A stretch of DNA of 64,000 nt from Erysipelothrix urinaevulpis (lineage in GTDB: Bacteria; Bacillota_I; Bacilli_A; Erysipelotrichales; Erysipelotrichaceae): positions 62,001 to 126,000 of the forward strand of contig NZ_WTTB01000004.1 of NCBI RefSeq assembly GCF_009828835.1. Direction: 5' to 3'. Below the pieces are notes generated by a model. It was not told where the DNA came from. It was given only the letters and a program-made list of their open reading frames with translations, and ran no database searches. Positions 51,148 through 63,700 of this stretch are shown one piece after another. Numbering within the stretch: the first letter of the stretch is position 1; the number at the start of each line of letters is the position of its first letter. Both the position numbers and the translations under genes were made by a program.

Positions 51148-54100
51148 TTAATCTTTTTTTAACTTTGAAACAACAAGAAGAATCATTCCAATCATTGTTA
51201 AAGCAAGACTGATATACAATGTTGTATTACCTAAACCTGTGCTTGGTAATGATGGAGTTTTACCTGCTCCTAGTGCTTCTTCAATTGAATGGTTAACAAA
51301 TTCAAGGGTTTCTGCTTCATAGACTCCTTCAAACGATTCTTGAATTTCAAATTCAAGGAATTCTGTTGAAAGTTCAAACCCTTCTGGTGCTTTTACTTCT
51401 TGTAGGAAGTAATGTCCAGGGGCTAAATTTTCAAGATGCAATACGCCCTCTATTGTGACTAGATTTTCGGTAATTATCTTCTTATCACGATCGAGTAAAT
51501 TAAATTCTGTGACATAGTCCGTAATTAATTCACCGTTTTCATCAACCTTTTTAATGTGAACTGACCCTTGATAGTTTACAAAATCTTCAAGTTCAATTTC
51601 TAATTTTCCAAGGTTTCGATCTGTAACTTCAAACGGTATTTCTTGACTGTTAAGAATATAACCTTCTTTAGCTTGGAGTTCTTTAAATACATAGCTTCCA
51701 GGTGCTAAACCGTCGACTTTAACAAGTCCTTGTTCATCGGATTCGACTTGAGTTAACAATGTGCCTTGAGCATCATATAAACCAAAGACAACACCATTTA
51801 AGCCATTACCATTTTGATCAACTTTATTAAACTGAACCATTGCCGTGTAGTTCATAAAGTCAGAAAGACTTAGGGTTAATTTACCTTCATGTTCAGTAGG
51901 GACATCCACCTCAATGACTTCTTCATTCACTAAATAACCATGACTTGCATGAGTTTCCTTGATTGTGTAATGTCCAGGAGCAACATTATTGAATAAAACT
52001 TTTCCAGTTTCATCAGAAACTGCTTCACGTACAATTTCCTGGGATTGATTTATTAATACAAATGTACTTTCCGCTAATATTTCTTTATTTTCATTAACTT
52101 TATTAAATTCAATACTTGCTTGATAGTTAATGAAGTCATCCAGTTTAATACTTGCTTTTCCTTCATTTTTTTCAGGAACTGTAAATAAAACTTTATGACG
52201 ATTTAATAAGTATTCACTTGGTGTTTTTACTTCAGTTACTTCATAATCACCTGGACTTAATTCAGTAAACTGGACCAAGCCATTCTCATCAGATTCACTC
52301 GTTTGAAGTAGGTTTCCTTCTGAATCTTTAAGTTCGAAGATCGAGCCAGCGATTGCCGTTCCTGCTTCATTTACTTTATTAAATTGAACATTTGCTTTGT
52401 GATTAATGAAATCAGCAATTTTAATGATTGGATTTCCATTGAATGTTGATGGGACTTCCACACTGACAACAGTTTCGTTGAGGAGGTAATCAACACTTGC
52501 TTCAAGTTCTTTAATCGTATAAAGACCTGGTTCTACATTCTTGAATGTTACTAAACCATTAACATCACTGATTGATTCAGTAACAATGTCACCTGTAGCA
52601 TCAATCAATGCAAATTTATTATCACTCAATACTTCGCCTTGACTATTTTTCTTCGTAAATTCTATTTGAGCCTTGTAATTAATGACATCATCAAGTTCTT
52701 TGATAAGTTTCCCTGAGAAAGACTCTGGGATTTCAAAACTAATTTCATTTGAATTTAAGATATAGCCTGAAACTGTTTCTAACTCTTTAATTGAATATGA
52801 ACCAGGTTTTAAGCCATCAACCTCAACCCGTCCTGCTTCATTGGATGTTAAAGTATCAAGCAATTCATCTTGTTGATTGTATAAACCAAAGACAACATCT
52901 TTAAGTGGATTTCCTGAAGCAGATTTCTTGTTAAAGCCAATCTTGGCTTGATAGTTTATAAAGTCATTTTCATTCAGTGTAATTTTTCCAGAAAATTCTT
53001 TAGGAACACTGACCTTGACGGTTTCTGTATTGATTAAGTAGCCATCACTTGCTTTCACTTCTTGAATTTCATAAGATCCAGGTTTAATATTCTCAAACAA
53101 GACCTTACCATTTTCATCAGATGTTGCTGTTTTAACTGAATCACCTTGTTCATCAATAAGTTCAAAGACACTGTTTGCTAATGCTTTTTGCTCTTCATTC
53201 ACTTTCATGAATTCAATGCTTGCTTGATAGTTCACAAAATCTTTAAGATCGATAATAGGTTGCCCTTCAAATTCTTTGGGTACAACAACATTGATTTTAT
53301 CTAAGTTAATTAAATGATTCTCATCAGACTTTGTTTCGCTGATTTGATAGTGTCCAGGACTCAGTTCTTTAAAAATAACTTGCCCTTTTGCATCGGATGT
53401 CGCAACAGCTACTAGCTCATTGTTTTCATTTCTAAGTTCAAATTCTGAATTGGCAAGTGGACGACCTGCTTCATCAATTTTAATAAACTTAATTTGTGCT
53501 TTATAGTTGATGAAATCATCAAGGGTTTTTTTAAGGCTTTGATTCGTTGATTTTGGTACAACGACATCAATCAATGTACTGTTTAAGACATAGCCATCTA
53601 AAGCACTAACCTCTTTAATTGTATATTGACCTTCATTAACATTTTTAAATTGTACATATCCTTCTGAATTACTTGTTGTGGATTGAATCACATTTTGATC
53701 TTCATCCACTAATTCAAATCTAACATTGCTTAAACCATTGTTTTTCTCATCCTTTTTAGAAAACTCTATGGATGCTTGGTAGTTTGTAGCTTCAACTTCT
53801 TTCACAACTTTTTTATCAGATTCATTTTCAATGGTAAATGTAATTTTTTCATTGTTGATTAAGTATGAATCAGGTGCCTTTACTTCTTGGAAGTAATAAT
53901 CACCAGGTGCTAAGTTATCAACATTTATTTTACCTTCAACATTCGTTGTGTAAGTTCCCACTAAGTGCTCATTGTGGTATAAGTTAAACTTAGCATTTTC
54001 CAAGAACTTCGTTGAATCTTCACCATCAACTTTAATTAATTCTACAAATCCTTGATGGTTTTCAAAAGAATAAGTAAAACTTTCTGTCACCTGATCAGTA

Positions 54101-57100
54101 TCAGAAATGACAAATTCTAGTTCACTTGTATTTAAAATATGATTTTCACTCGCTTTGATTTCTTTAACCTTATAAAAGCCAGGTAAGATTCCTTGTGAAT
54201 GATTATTGAAGGTAGCAAGACCATCAGCGCCTGTGACATTGGATGTCTCGATTAGCTTCCATGTTCCATCATCAAGTTTTGAAAAAAGTTCAAATTGAGC
54301 ACCATTTAGCTCTCCTTGACTCGATGATTCTTTTTTGATGTTGATTTTTCTAAATTTGTTTTCAACATGACCAAGATCATTTTCACTGTTTGTTTTAATC
54401 GTAATGTAGCCATTATGATCAGCAACTGGTTCTTCGAAGACTTTTTCAGAAATTACATGACCATCAACGGTTGAAATTTCTTTAATTAAATAACGACCTG
54501 CACGCATTTTGTCCGCTTTAACCATCCCTTGACTATCGGATGTTAATTCAGTGACAAAGACTTCTTTCCCACCTACCAGATAGTAAAATTCAAACTTAAC
54601 ACCTTCAAGGGCATTCCCGTTCTCACTTACTTTCTGAAAGCTCACTTGGGCATTCTTTGCAGTCGCTGCACCAGCAGAACTCAAATTACTACTTGTCACG
54701 CTATCCGTAACAGTAATGTCTTCACTGTCAACTGTATCTGCTTCCATTTTAACATCATTTTTTACATTGAATGAATGACCTTGTAGATTTTCAGGAGCTG
54801 AATACATGACTTGATAAGAAACGAAATAGGCTCTTTCGACTCTTGTTTTCCCATCAGGATGCAATTCAAGTGTAAAGGACTCATTTCCTTCAGTATCTGT
54901 GGTAAACACAACACTATAATCTGTTCCTTCTTGAAGGGCTTTCCCTTTTTCAAGCGCACCATTTGAAAATACGTTACTGTCATACACTTTAAGTGAATCT
55001 CTGACATAACTTTGATTCATATCCACTTGATCAATGACTTTAATATTTTCTAAAACAGACTGAGAAGCATTAATACGCATTTCCCAATTTAAGAATGGAG
55101 CAAGACCACCTGTTACTTGAGATTTACTCAAATGATTACCACTATTTGGAACCAAGACTTCTTCTTGGACCACGGTTGAGTTACCTTTATCATTCACCAA
55201 AATTGCTTTGTTAATGTAATCACCGGTGATTAATTTATCATTTAAATTTGCCTTGTATTTTAGTACAATACTCTCTTCTAATCCATGATCAACAGTAATC
55301 TTGAACTCTTTTTCATTTACTAATTCTTTGTCTGAAATGATTTTATCCGCCGACGTGTAAGCTAAACGCTCAAAGGCTAACGGATTTAAGTTCGCATTTT
55401 GATCATAATCAAATTTAGCATATTCAAAAATTAACGGTAACATAAAGTCTTGATTACCTGATAAAACGTCATATACTTTAGTACTTTCTGTTAATTTATT
55501 GGCATTAATGAATAAATACCATGTAATTTCTTTTGTCTCAGCATTATAGCGTCCAAATTTCGCCCCATCTTTTAATGAGTAATCAGAAATCGTTTGCTCA
55601 GCTGTCGATGATCCTTTGTAATGACCATCAGGCAAATCGCTATTTTCAAAATATAAATCAGCTTTATTGATCGCTTTTTTATCAAGTTTATAATCATTAG
55701 CATTGTTTGTATCTTCTGTATCAATCAAGCTCGTATCAAATGTTGAATAAAACGAGATAAAGAATTGACTATCACTTGATTCATTCATTTCAAGGGTAAA
55801 ACCAGCATCAGTTTCTTTTAAAATGTATTCAGATGCTTCAACACGTTCAATTTTTTCCGGTCGAATACCACGATTATCTTTCGTAATCTTTGTAACTTCG
55901 ATTGAATTTAAGTCAATATCATGACCTAAAGAAGCTAATGTGTCCGTAATTAAAATATTTTCCATCATTTGATAACTTTGGTTAATCGTAATTGTCCATG
56001 GAATTCTTTGATTTTTATAATCAACACGGCCAGCTCGTTTAACGATAAAACCATTATTTATTCCAGGTTTGGCACCCCCGATTTGAGTACCATCTAATTC
56101 AATCACGTTCATGAAATCATTAGGATTTGGATTAATGATGGTGTCTTTAATTTTTGTTTTATAAGTAATTTCAACAACATCTTTGATTTCTCCATAATTA
56201 AAATCAAAACCACCCTCTTTATTCTGGGTTAAATATTGTTGTGGGTTCTCAATCTTTTTACCGCCAATTTTAATTTCTAAACTTTCATCGATAAAATTCA
56301 TAACATCGCCATTAAAAACATCAGTTAATGATGGGTTTTTTATGAGACGTTTGTCAGAATTATAAACAATTTTCCATGTCATTTCACGGTTAGCCATATC
56401 GTATCCTAATGACGATTTATGAGCAATTGGAGCGAATCTTAACTGAGCTTGAGCCGATACACGTTGAACTTGTTCGTCTGTTTCACTGTTTTTAATCACT
56501 GCATGATTATGAATAACTTCAGGATTTTTCTCATTTCCGGTTAGTGGAATTTCTTTATTATATTTCGTTTTAACAATTATTTTATAGGCCTCATTAATCG
56601 TACCTAAGTCAACCTTAACATCTTGACCATCAATCATAATGCCTTCGTTGACTACAAGTGTCTCAACAATTTCTCCACGTGGGTTATAAATCAATTTATA
56701 AACCTCAACACCATCTGGTAAAATTGTTAAAGCAGGATCAATGCTATCTTCAACCACAATATTTTCTAATTTATCACCATTACGGTTGACATTAATAGTC
56801 CATTCGACAAATTCTTTGTCCTTAACTTGACTTGTTTTTGAGTTATTATTTGCGACACGTTCTTCATCAATTACAACTGAGACATAATCCTCTAAAGTAA
56901 ATGGATTTTTTATTTCAATTGTTTGTTTTTCTTCAAATAACTCTTCTTTCAGTTCAAACTCTAAATTAATGTGTCCTTCAACATCATTAAAAAGGTCACT
57001 ACTTTTTAATTTAAACATCAACTGACCATTCTCAACTAAATATTGGCCAATTATTTCACCATCCAACATGACGTTCTGAAGTGGTCCATCTTGATTCACT

Positions 57101-57573
57101 GACTTAATGTCAATAACATCTGGGAGTTTAAACGTAAAAAAATCTCCAGTCACTAAAACTAAATCTGGATTAATCGCCCAATCAACGATGTAATTTATTT
57201 TTTTATTTTTAAATGATCCTGGTGTTAAAACTGTTCCATCTTCAAGTTCTTTACCATCAATCAATAATTTAAAATTTGAAAACTTTACATTGTCTTGATT
57301 GTCCTGAAGGATATTTTCGGGATCACGAAGATTTAATTCAGTTTCTGTAACAATTTCTTCTTCTTGAATTGCTTCCTCACTTAATGTTTCTTCTATTTTT
57401 TGATTGTTTTCATTGTTATGTTCTTCCTTAACAGAGTCTTCTTTCTCTATATCTGGGGATAAAGCGTTGATATCGGTTGTGCTTGGGGCTTCGACATCAG
57501 CATAAACGCTCATTTGCCCAATAAGCAACATAAAAACAAGTGCTATAGTTAGCACATTCTTTTTCTTCATCAA
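51148..57573 (-). CDS. Giant LPxTG adhesin with SpaA-like repeats
   Basis: The 2141-residue protein has a signal peptide (K-K-K-N-V-L-T-I-A-L...Y-A-D-V), an acidic linker, a collagen-binding-like N-terminal region (about residues 95-960) with five modules that each start with a pattern like W-x-I-x-x-N (W-T-I-N-V, W-K-I-V-Y, W-T-I-T-I, W-Y-L-F-I, W-E-M-R-I), then twelve SpaA-type repeats of about 80-100 residues (residues 970-2090) and a sortase signal L-P-S-T-G with a membrane segment and K-L-K-K-D tail. SpaA/Cna-like folds often hold isopeptide bonds and form stiff stalks. No sortase is nearby. The paired neighbour is the Cna-B protein at 57786. Confidence 0.9.
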   Translation of the reverse strand: MMKKKNVLTIALVFMLLIGQMSVYADVEAPSTTDINALSPDIEKEDSVKEEHNNENNQKIEETLSEEAIQEEEIVTETELNLRDPENILQDNQDNVKFSNFKLLIDGKELEDGTVLTPGSFKNKKINYIVDWAINPDLVLVTGDFFTFKLPDVIDIKSVNQDGPLQNVMLDGEIIGQYLVENGQLMFKLKSSDLFNDVEGHINLEFELKEELFEEKQTIEIKNPFTLEDYVSVVIDEERVANNNSKTSQVKDKEFVEWTINVNRNGDKLENIVVEDSIDPALTILPDGVEVYKLIYNPRGEIVETLVVNEGIMIDGQDVKVDLGTINEAYKIIVKTKYNKEIPLTGNEKNPEVIHNHAVIKNSETDEQVQRVSAQAQLRFAPIAHKSSLGYDMANREMTWKIVYNSDKRLIKNPSLTDVFNGDVMNFIDESLEIKIGGKKIENPQQYLTQNKEGGFDFNYGEIKDVVEITYKTKIKDTIINPNPNDFMNVIELDGTQIGGAKPGINNGFIVKRAGRVDYKNQRIPWTITINQSYQMMENILITDTLASLGHDIDLNSIEVTKITKDNRGIRPEKIERVEASEYILKETDAGFTLEMNESSDSQFFISFYSTFDTSLIDTEDTNNANDYKLDKKAINKADLYFENSDLPDGHYKGSSTAEQTISDYSLKDGAKFGRYNAETKEITWYLFINANKLTESTKVYDVLSGNQDFMLPLIFEYAKFDYDQNANLNPLAFERLAYTSADKIISDKELVNEKEFKITVDHGLEESIVLKYKANLNDKLITGDYINKAILVNDKGNSTVVQEEVLVPNSGNHLSKSQVTGGLAPFLNWEMRINASQSVLENIKVIDQVDMNQSYVRDSLKVYDSNVFSNGALEKGKALQEGTDYSVVFTTDTEGNESFTLELHPDGKTRVERAYFVSYQVMYSAPENLQGHSFNVKNDVKMEADTVDSEDITVTDSVTSSNLSSAGAATAKNAQVSFQKVSENGNALEGVKFEFYYLVGGKEVFVTELTSDSQGMVKADKMRAGRYLIKEISTVDGHVISEKVFEEPVADHNGYITIKTNSENDLGHVENKFRKINIKKESSSQGELNGAQFELFSKLDDGTWKLIETSNVTGADGLATFNNHSQGILPGFYKVKEIKASENHILNTSELEFVISDTDQVTESFTYSFENHQGFVELIKVDGEDSTKFLENAKFNLYHNEHLVGTYTTNVEGKINVDNLAPGDYYFQEVKAPDSYLINNEKITFTIENESDKKVVKEVEATNYQASIEFSKKDEKNNGLSNVRFELVDEDQNVIQSTTSNSEGYVQFKNVNEGQYTIKEVSALDGYVLNSTLIDVVVPKSTNQSLKKTLDDFINYKAQIKFIKIDEAGRPLANSEFELRNENNELVAVATSDAKGQVIFKELSPGHYQISETKSDENHLINLDKINVVVPKEFEGQPIIDLKDFVNYQASIEFMKVNEEQKALANSVFELIDEQGDSVKTATSDENGKVLFENIKPGSYEIQEVKASDGYLINTETVKVSVPKEFSGKITLNENDFINYQAKIGFNKKSASGNPLKDVVFGLYNQQDELLDTLTSNEAGRVEVDGLKPGSYSIKELETVSGYILNSNEISFEIPESFSGKLIKELDDVINYKAQIEFTKKNSQGEVLSDNKFALIDATGDIVTESISDVNGLVTFKNVEPGLYTIKELEASVDYLLNETVVSVEVPSTFNGNPIIKIADFINHKANVQFNKVNEAGTAIAGSIFELKDSEGNLLQTSESDENGLVQFTELSPGDYEVTEVKTPSEYLLNRHKVLFTVPEKNEGKASIKLDDFINYQASIEFNKVNENKEILAESTFVLINQSQEIVREAVSDETGKVLFNNVAPGHYTIKETHASHGYLVNEEVIEVDVPTEHEGKLTLSLSDFMNYTAMVQFNKVDQNGNGLNGVVFGLYDAQGTLLTQVESDEQGLVKVDGLAPGSYVFKELQAKEGYILNSQEIPFEVTDRNLGKLEIELEDFVNYQGSVHIKKVDENGELITDYVTEFNLLDRDKKIITENLVTIEGVLHLENLAPGHYFLQEVKAPEGFELSTEFLEFEIQESFEGVYEAETLEFVNHSIEEALGAGKTPSLPSTGLGNTTLYISLALTMIGMILLVVSKLKKD

Positions 57574-57744
57574 TATTCTCCTTCTTCTAACTCTTTCGCA
57601 TTCAATACTATATCACTTTATTTTTTTAAAATCATCTTTATCGACTATCATCTTTTTCCTACTTTTAGTAATTTTTGATAATCTATTACTCTATGGTCAT
57701 GTTTTTCAGGAAATAATGTTTCATCATAATCACAATTTCTCAAA

Positions 57745-57776
57745 AGAAAAAGCATTAATCATTCGATCAATGCTTC
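57745..57776 (-). terminator. Terminator of the Cna-B repeat protein gene
   Basis: AAGCATT (57750-57756) pairs with AATGCTT (57769-57775), followed on the minus strand by TTTTTC. It separates the two adhesin genes. Confidence 0.7.
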
Positions 57777-57785
57777 TAATTCTCA

Positions 57786-60700
57786 CTACTTTTTACTTTT
57801 TCTCTTGATAATTAATCCAATCATTGAAAGTATTCCACCAAGATATATTTGTGTCGAGAAACCCATTCCAGTTCTTGGAAGAGTTGGTTCTTTTTCGGCT
57901 GCTAATACATCACTATCGCTAGGTTTTTCTGGTTCTTTCGATTCGGGTGAAACTTCTTTTGGTTTGTCTGGTTTTGCAGGTGTTATTTCAATATTATGAA
58001 GTACAAATCCTTCATCTGCATCTCCGGACAATATGACATCATAATTGTCATAATATTTTTCAACAATTGTATAGTCTATGACAACACCATTCTCATCATA
58101 ATCATTTAAATCATCAAGTGTATAAGTCCAATTTCCTTCATTCGTCAAGGTAACTGTATCGATCCATTTACCATTCGCGAGGATATCAACTTCCACACTT
58201 TCAAGTTGGGTTCCTTGCCATGTTTTTGTAATTTCAATTGAACGATTGCCATGATTTTTATTAATAATCTCAAAACTATTTTTTTCGTTTTCAATAATCT
58301 CTGCATTAAATAATTCTGCATCTATTTCTTCTATTGTATAGCTTATCTCTTGACCATTACTTTCATATCGATCAAGCCCCTCAAATTTATGCAACCATGA
58401 ATTGTCATCACTCAATGTGACCGTCTCTATCTTTGTTCCATTTGCTAAAAGATGAATGACGACCTCATTGTTTGCTTTACCAATCCATTGTTTCTTTACA
58501 CTAACTTCTGTTTGCCCTAAGTTTGTATTCGTAATAACAAAATCATTCTTACTTATTTCTTCGATTGTTGCATCATATTTCATCGCATCTTGTTCTTGAA
58601 CTGAGTACTTAATTTCTTGACCTGTTTTTGTATACTTTTGTAAATTTTCAAATGTATAGGTCCAGCCTGTCTCTGCATTCAAGCTTACTTGATCCACCAA
58701 TTTTTCATCCGCATACAAGTAAACTGTTGCTTCTTCTTTTTTCCCAATCCATTCCTTCGTAATTGAAACATCTGTTTCCTGAAGATTGTGATTAGTTATT
58801 TCATAGTTATTCAATGATACTTGAGTGACCGTGGCATTGTACAAATCACCATTTACTTCTTGAACTGTATAGTCAATTTCATGACCATCGGTATCATATT
58901 TATCGAGTTTATTGAATTCATGATGCCATGCATTTTCATCATTCAATTTAATTGTATCAATGAGTAAATCATCGGCAAATAAATTAATCTCTACAAATTC
59001 CTCAATTTTACCATTCCATATTTTTTTCACGTTAACGGAAGTTTCTTGAAGGTTCTTATTTGTTATTTCATATGAATTCTTTGCTGTTTCAACAACCTCA
59101 TAATCAAAGTTTTTGCCATTGACTTCATCCACGGTATAGATAATTTCATGACCATGCTTATCGTATTTATCTAATTGTTTAAACCCATGACTCCATGAAT
59201 TACTTTGATTGAGTTCAACTGTGTCAACAATATCCCCATTGGCCAACAAATTAATAATGACCGCGGACTCTTTTTTACCAATCCATCGTTTGGTGACGTT
59301 AACCTCAGTCTCTCCTAGGTTCTTGTTGGTAATTTTTGTGGTGTCACCAACAACTTTACTTGAAACATCAAAGGTTGCATCAAACACTTCTTTAATCTCA
59401 TAACGGATATGACTGCCATCTTTATTGTAGACGTCTAAGTTTTTGAAAACATAAGACCAAACATTGTCTTTTCCTAATGAAACTTCTTTATATTTGACAT
59501 TGTCTTTATAAAGTTCCACAGTAATTGGTCCCGTAATTTTACCAATCCAGTCTTTTTCAACTTTTCTTGATGTTGTTCCTAGATTTGTATTAATAATTTC
59601 AAAAGAATTAACATTTAATTCCTTGATTTCTGCATCAAAGTCTTGATCATTTAGCTCTTTAACAGAGTAAACGATTTCACGTCCGTCTTGATGATATTTA
59701 TCCAAATCAATGAATGTATACTTCCAATCATTATCTGGGCTGAGTGTTATGGTCGAAATTTCTTGAAGATCTGCCAGCAAAGTAATTTCAACATCATTTT
59801 CTGCTTTCCCAATCCATGTTTTCTTAACATCTACCTGAGTTTTTCCTAAATTAGTGTTTTCAACTTGGAAATGGTCAGGTGCAAGTTCTTTAATACTTGC
59901 ATTGTACTTCTCTGCATCCACTTCCTTAATGGTGTACTCTATCTTTTCACCAAGTCTAGTATACTTTTCTAGATTTTCAAAGGTATGTGTCCATTGATTT
60001 TCTTCTGATAATTTCATACTTTGAATTAAGTTATCATCTGCATAGAGTTCGATGGTTACTGATTCTTCTGCTTTCCCTTTCCAAAGTTTATCAACAGTTA
60101 CCTTGGTTTTACCAAGATTTGTGTTAGTGATTTCATAAGAGTTGTGAGCAATTGTTTCTATCTTCGCATTGAATAAATCTCCATTAGTTTCTTTGACAGT
60201 ATACGTAATTTCTTTTCCAGCCGCATCATATTTTGGTAGGTTCGTAAATGAATGTTTCCATTCATTCATATCGTTAAGATTCACTGTTTCAAGAAGTGTT
60301 TCATTCCCTAATAAATTGATTTCAACCTCTTCAGCTTTACCATTCCATACTTTCTTAACGTCTACTTGAGTTTGGCCTGTATTTGTATTAATGATTTCAA
60401 ATGATTGAGCAGCGATTTCTTTTATGGTGTAATCATAACGACTACCATCTACTTCATCCACTGTATATTTTATTAAATTTCCATCTGCATCGAATTTATC
60501 TAAATCATTAAAACTGTGGAACCAGTCGTTTTGGTCATTTAAAATCACTTTGTCAAGAATTTGTTCGTTCGCGTACAACTCAATTTCTACCTCGTTCACC
60601 GCTTTACCAATCCATGTCTTTTTAACATCTACTTTTGTTAAGCCTAAATTAGTGTTGGTTATCTCAAAGGTATTCGGTTTTGTTTCCAATGTAACAGCAT

Positions 60701-63700
60701 TGAATCGATTGCCATCCACTTCATGAACAGTGTAAGTAATTGTTTCACCATGAACGTCATATTTATCTAAGTGTTCAAATTTATGTTTCCATTGATTTGA
60801 AGCATTAAGAGCGACTGTTTCAATGACTTGGTCATTCGCTAATAGTTCAACATCTATTGACTCTTCAGCTTCACCAATCCATTTTTTGACGACTTCAACA
60901 GATGTATCTCCTAAATGTGTATTGATAATTTTATAACCATTGTCTTGTTCAATAATCTCAACATCAAATTGTTCACTATTCATTTCTTCAATCGTATAAA
61001 TTGCTTCGGTCCCATCGTGATTATATTTTTCAAGTTTTTCAAAAGTAAAGGACCAATTATTGTCTTGGCTTAATGTAACATCATTAATCCCATTACCATT
61101 TTTATAGAGTTTTACAACCACAGGTCCTTCCTGTTTCCCAATCCATTCTTTGTTAATGTGGAGGGAGCGTTCACCTAAATTTTTGTTTGTAATAACAAAT
61201 TCATGGGCTTTAATCTCTTCAATCAAACCCGAGTATTGTTCAGCATCTTTTTCTGCAACTGAATAATTAATTTCCTGCCCATTATCATCATAAAGACTCA
61301 AGTTATCGAAGTGATACTTCCAACCGTTTTCTTCTGATAAAGATACAGTTTTAATGACTTTCTCATTGGCAAGTAAGTCAACAACAACTTGTTCTGCTTT
61401 TGCACCAATCCATTCTTTTTTCACATCAACACTTGTTGAACCTTTGTTTGTATTAATCAGTTCAATATGATTAGTACTTTGTTGAACATTTTCAACATTA
61501 TATTTTTCGCCATCGACTTCTTCAATTGCGTAAACAATTTCAGTACCATCGTGATTGTACAGCGGAAGATTTTCAAATTCATAGAACCAAGCGTTCTCCT
61601 CATTTAAGATCACTGTCTGATTTACTTTATGGTCAGCTAATAAGTTAACCTTGACCAAGTCTTCTTGTTTTCCAATCCAAGTCTTACTGATTGAGAGTGT
61701 TTTTATGCCGGTGTTTGTATTAATGATTTCAAATTCATTTTCACTAATTTCATTAATTTGAGCATCGTATTGATCACCGTTTACTTCTTCAACCGCATAG
61801 TTAATGATATGTCCGTCATCATCATACTTTTCTAAATTTTCAAATACATGGCTCCAATTGTTTTGATCATTTAACAGAACCTGATTAACTTTGACATCAT
61901 TTGCCATCAAAGTTGCTTGAACTTCTTTTTCAGCTTTTCCAAGCCATGTTTTCTTGATACTAACGTTTGTTTTTCCCTTGTTTGTATTTGTTATGTTAAA
62001 AGTATTACCCTCTTGATTGATTTCAACTTTATACTGGTCACCATTCTCTTCGTCAAGAGTATAGTCAATGGTCTGTCCCATTGCATCATATTCATCAAGA
62101 TTGCTAAAAGTATGGGTCCAATTATTCTTATCATTTAACTTAACGCTATCTCTTAACTCAGCATTTGCTAATAAATGAACGATCACTTCTTCTTTTTTAC
62201 CAATCCATGATTTATTAATAACAATGTCTTTGCTTCCCAAATTTGTATTGATCACTTCAAACGAATTGTCACTTATTTTTTTAATTTTAGCATCGTATAA
62301 CTCACCATTGCTTTCAGTGATTGTATACTCAATAGGCGTTCCATTGTTATCATATTTATGGAGTGCATCAAACGTCGTTGACCAATTGTTTGAACTATTT
62401 AAGACATGTGTATCTTTTAGACTACCATTCGCCATTAAATTCACTTCTACTTCATCAATTGCTTTCCCAATCCATGTTTTTTTGACTTCAACATTGGTCA
62501 AGCCTAAATTAGTGTTCGTGACTTCATAATTATTTTCAGAAAGTTCGTTTATCTTCGCATCATAAAGGTGCCCATTGACTTCTTTAATTTCATAATAAAT
62601 CTTTGAACCATCATCATTATAGACCGGTTGGTTTTTAAACTCATGCATCCAATGATTACTTTCATCAAGTTGGACCGTTTCTATTTTTTTAGAATCTTTG
62701 TATAACTCAATGACAACATGATCTTCTTGTTGACCAATCCATTTTTTCTGTACATTTATTGATGTTTCCTTCAGGTTTGTGTTAGTAATTGTAAACTGAC
62801 CATTCACGTGTTGAATGTCAACTTTTTCAAATTGATCACTACCAAGTTCTTCAATCGTATACTTTATTTCTGTTCCATCTGGATTAAATTTTTCTAAATT
62901 ACTGAATGTATGGGTCCAATTATTATCGTGACTGAGTTCTATCTCCTTCAAACCATTTCCATTCTTAAATAACTTGATCGTAACAGGACCTTCAACATGT
63001 CCTCGCCATTTTTTATTCACTGTTAGATCTCTATCGCCAAGATTGGTATTAATTATTTCAAACGAATTTTTGTCTAATTCAACAATTTTTGCGTCATATA
63101 AATCACCATTTACTTCATTTACAGTATAGATAATCTCATTCCCTGCTGTGTCGTAAAGTGGTAAATCATCGAATCGATAATGCCAATTATTCGTATTATT
63201 TAAGACTGTTTTTGTTACAAATTGATTATTCCCCATTAGTTCAACTTCAACGAATTCACCAATTTCACCACGCCATGTCTTTGTGATATCAACATGTGTC
63301 TTACCAAAGTGTGTATTGATAAGTTTAAATCCTGTATCTGTTGATTCAATTTGATAGTTGTATTGCTCCCCATCAACTTCGTTCACAGTATATTTTATTT
63401 CTTCACCCTTTGCATCGTATGTATACAAGCCATCAAATACATGATGCCATTCATTATTCGGATTTAATTCAGCCGATTTTAAAACCTTCCCATTCGCCAA
63501 AAGCTCAACGATAACAGGTCCTTCAGCTTTTCCAATCCATTCTTTCGTTATTTCAATTTCTCTATCTACAAGATTTGTGTTAATAATTTCAAAGGAATTT
63601 CCTGATTGTATAATTTGCGGATTGTATTTTTCTGCATTAAGTTCTTCGACTTCGTAGACAATCGCTTTCCCTGCATTGGTTAACTTAGGAAGATTTTTAA

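Noticed and set aside
54762-55007. An 81-codon frame within the SpaA-repeat adhesin
   Set aside because: It lies in another frame of a long, well-supported gene and resembles no known protein.
57786-63500. Start of the Cna-B protein at 63500
   Set aside because: That codon is an internal TTG within a repeat; the frame continues without a stop to 64000 and encodes further Cna-B repeats.
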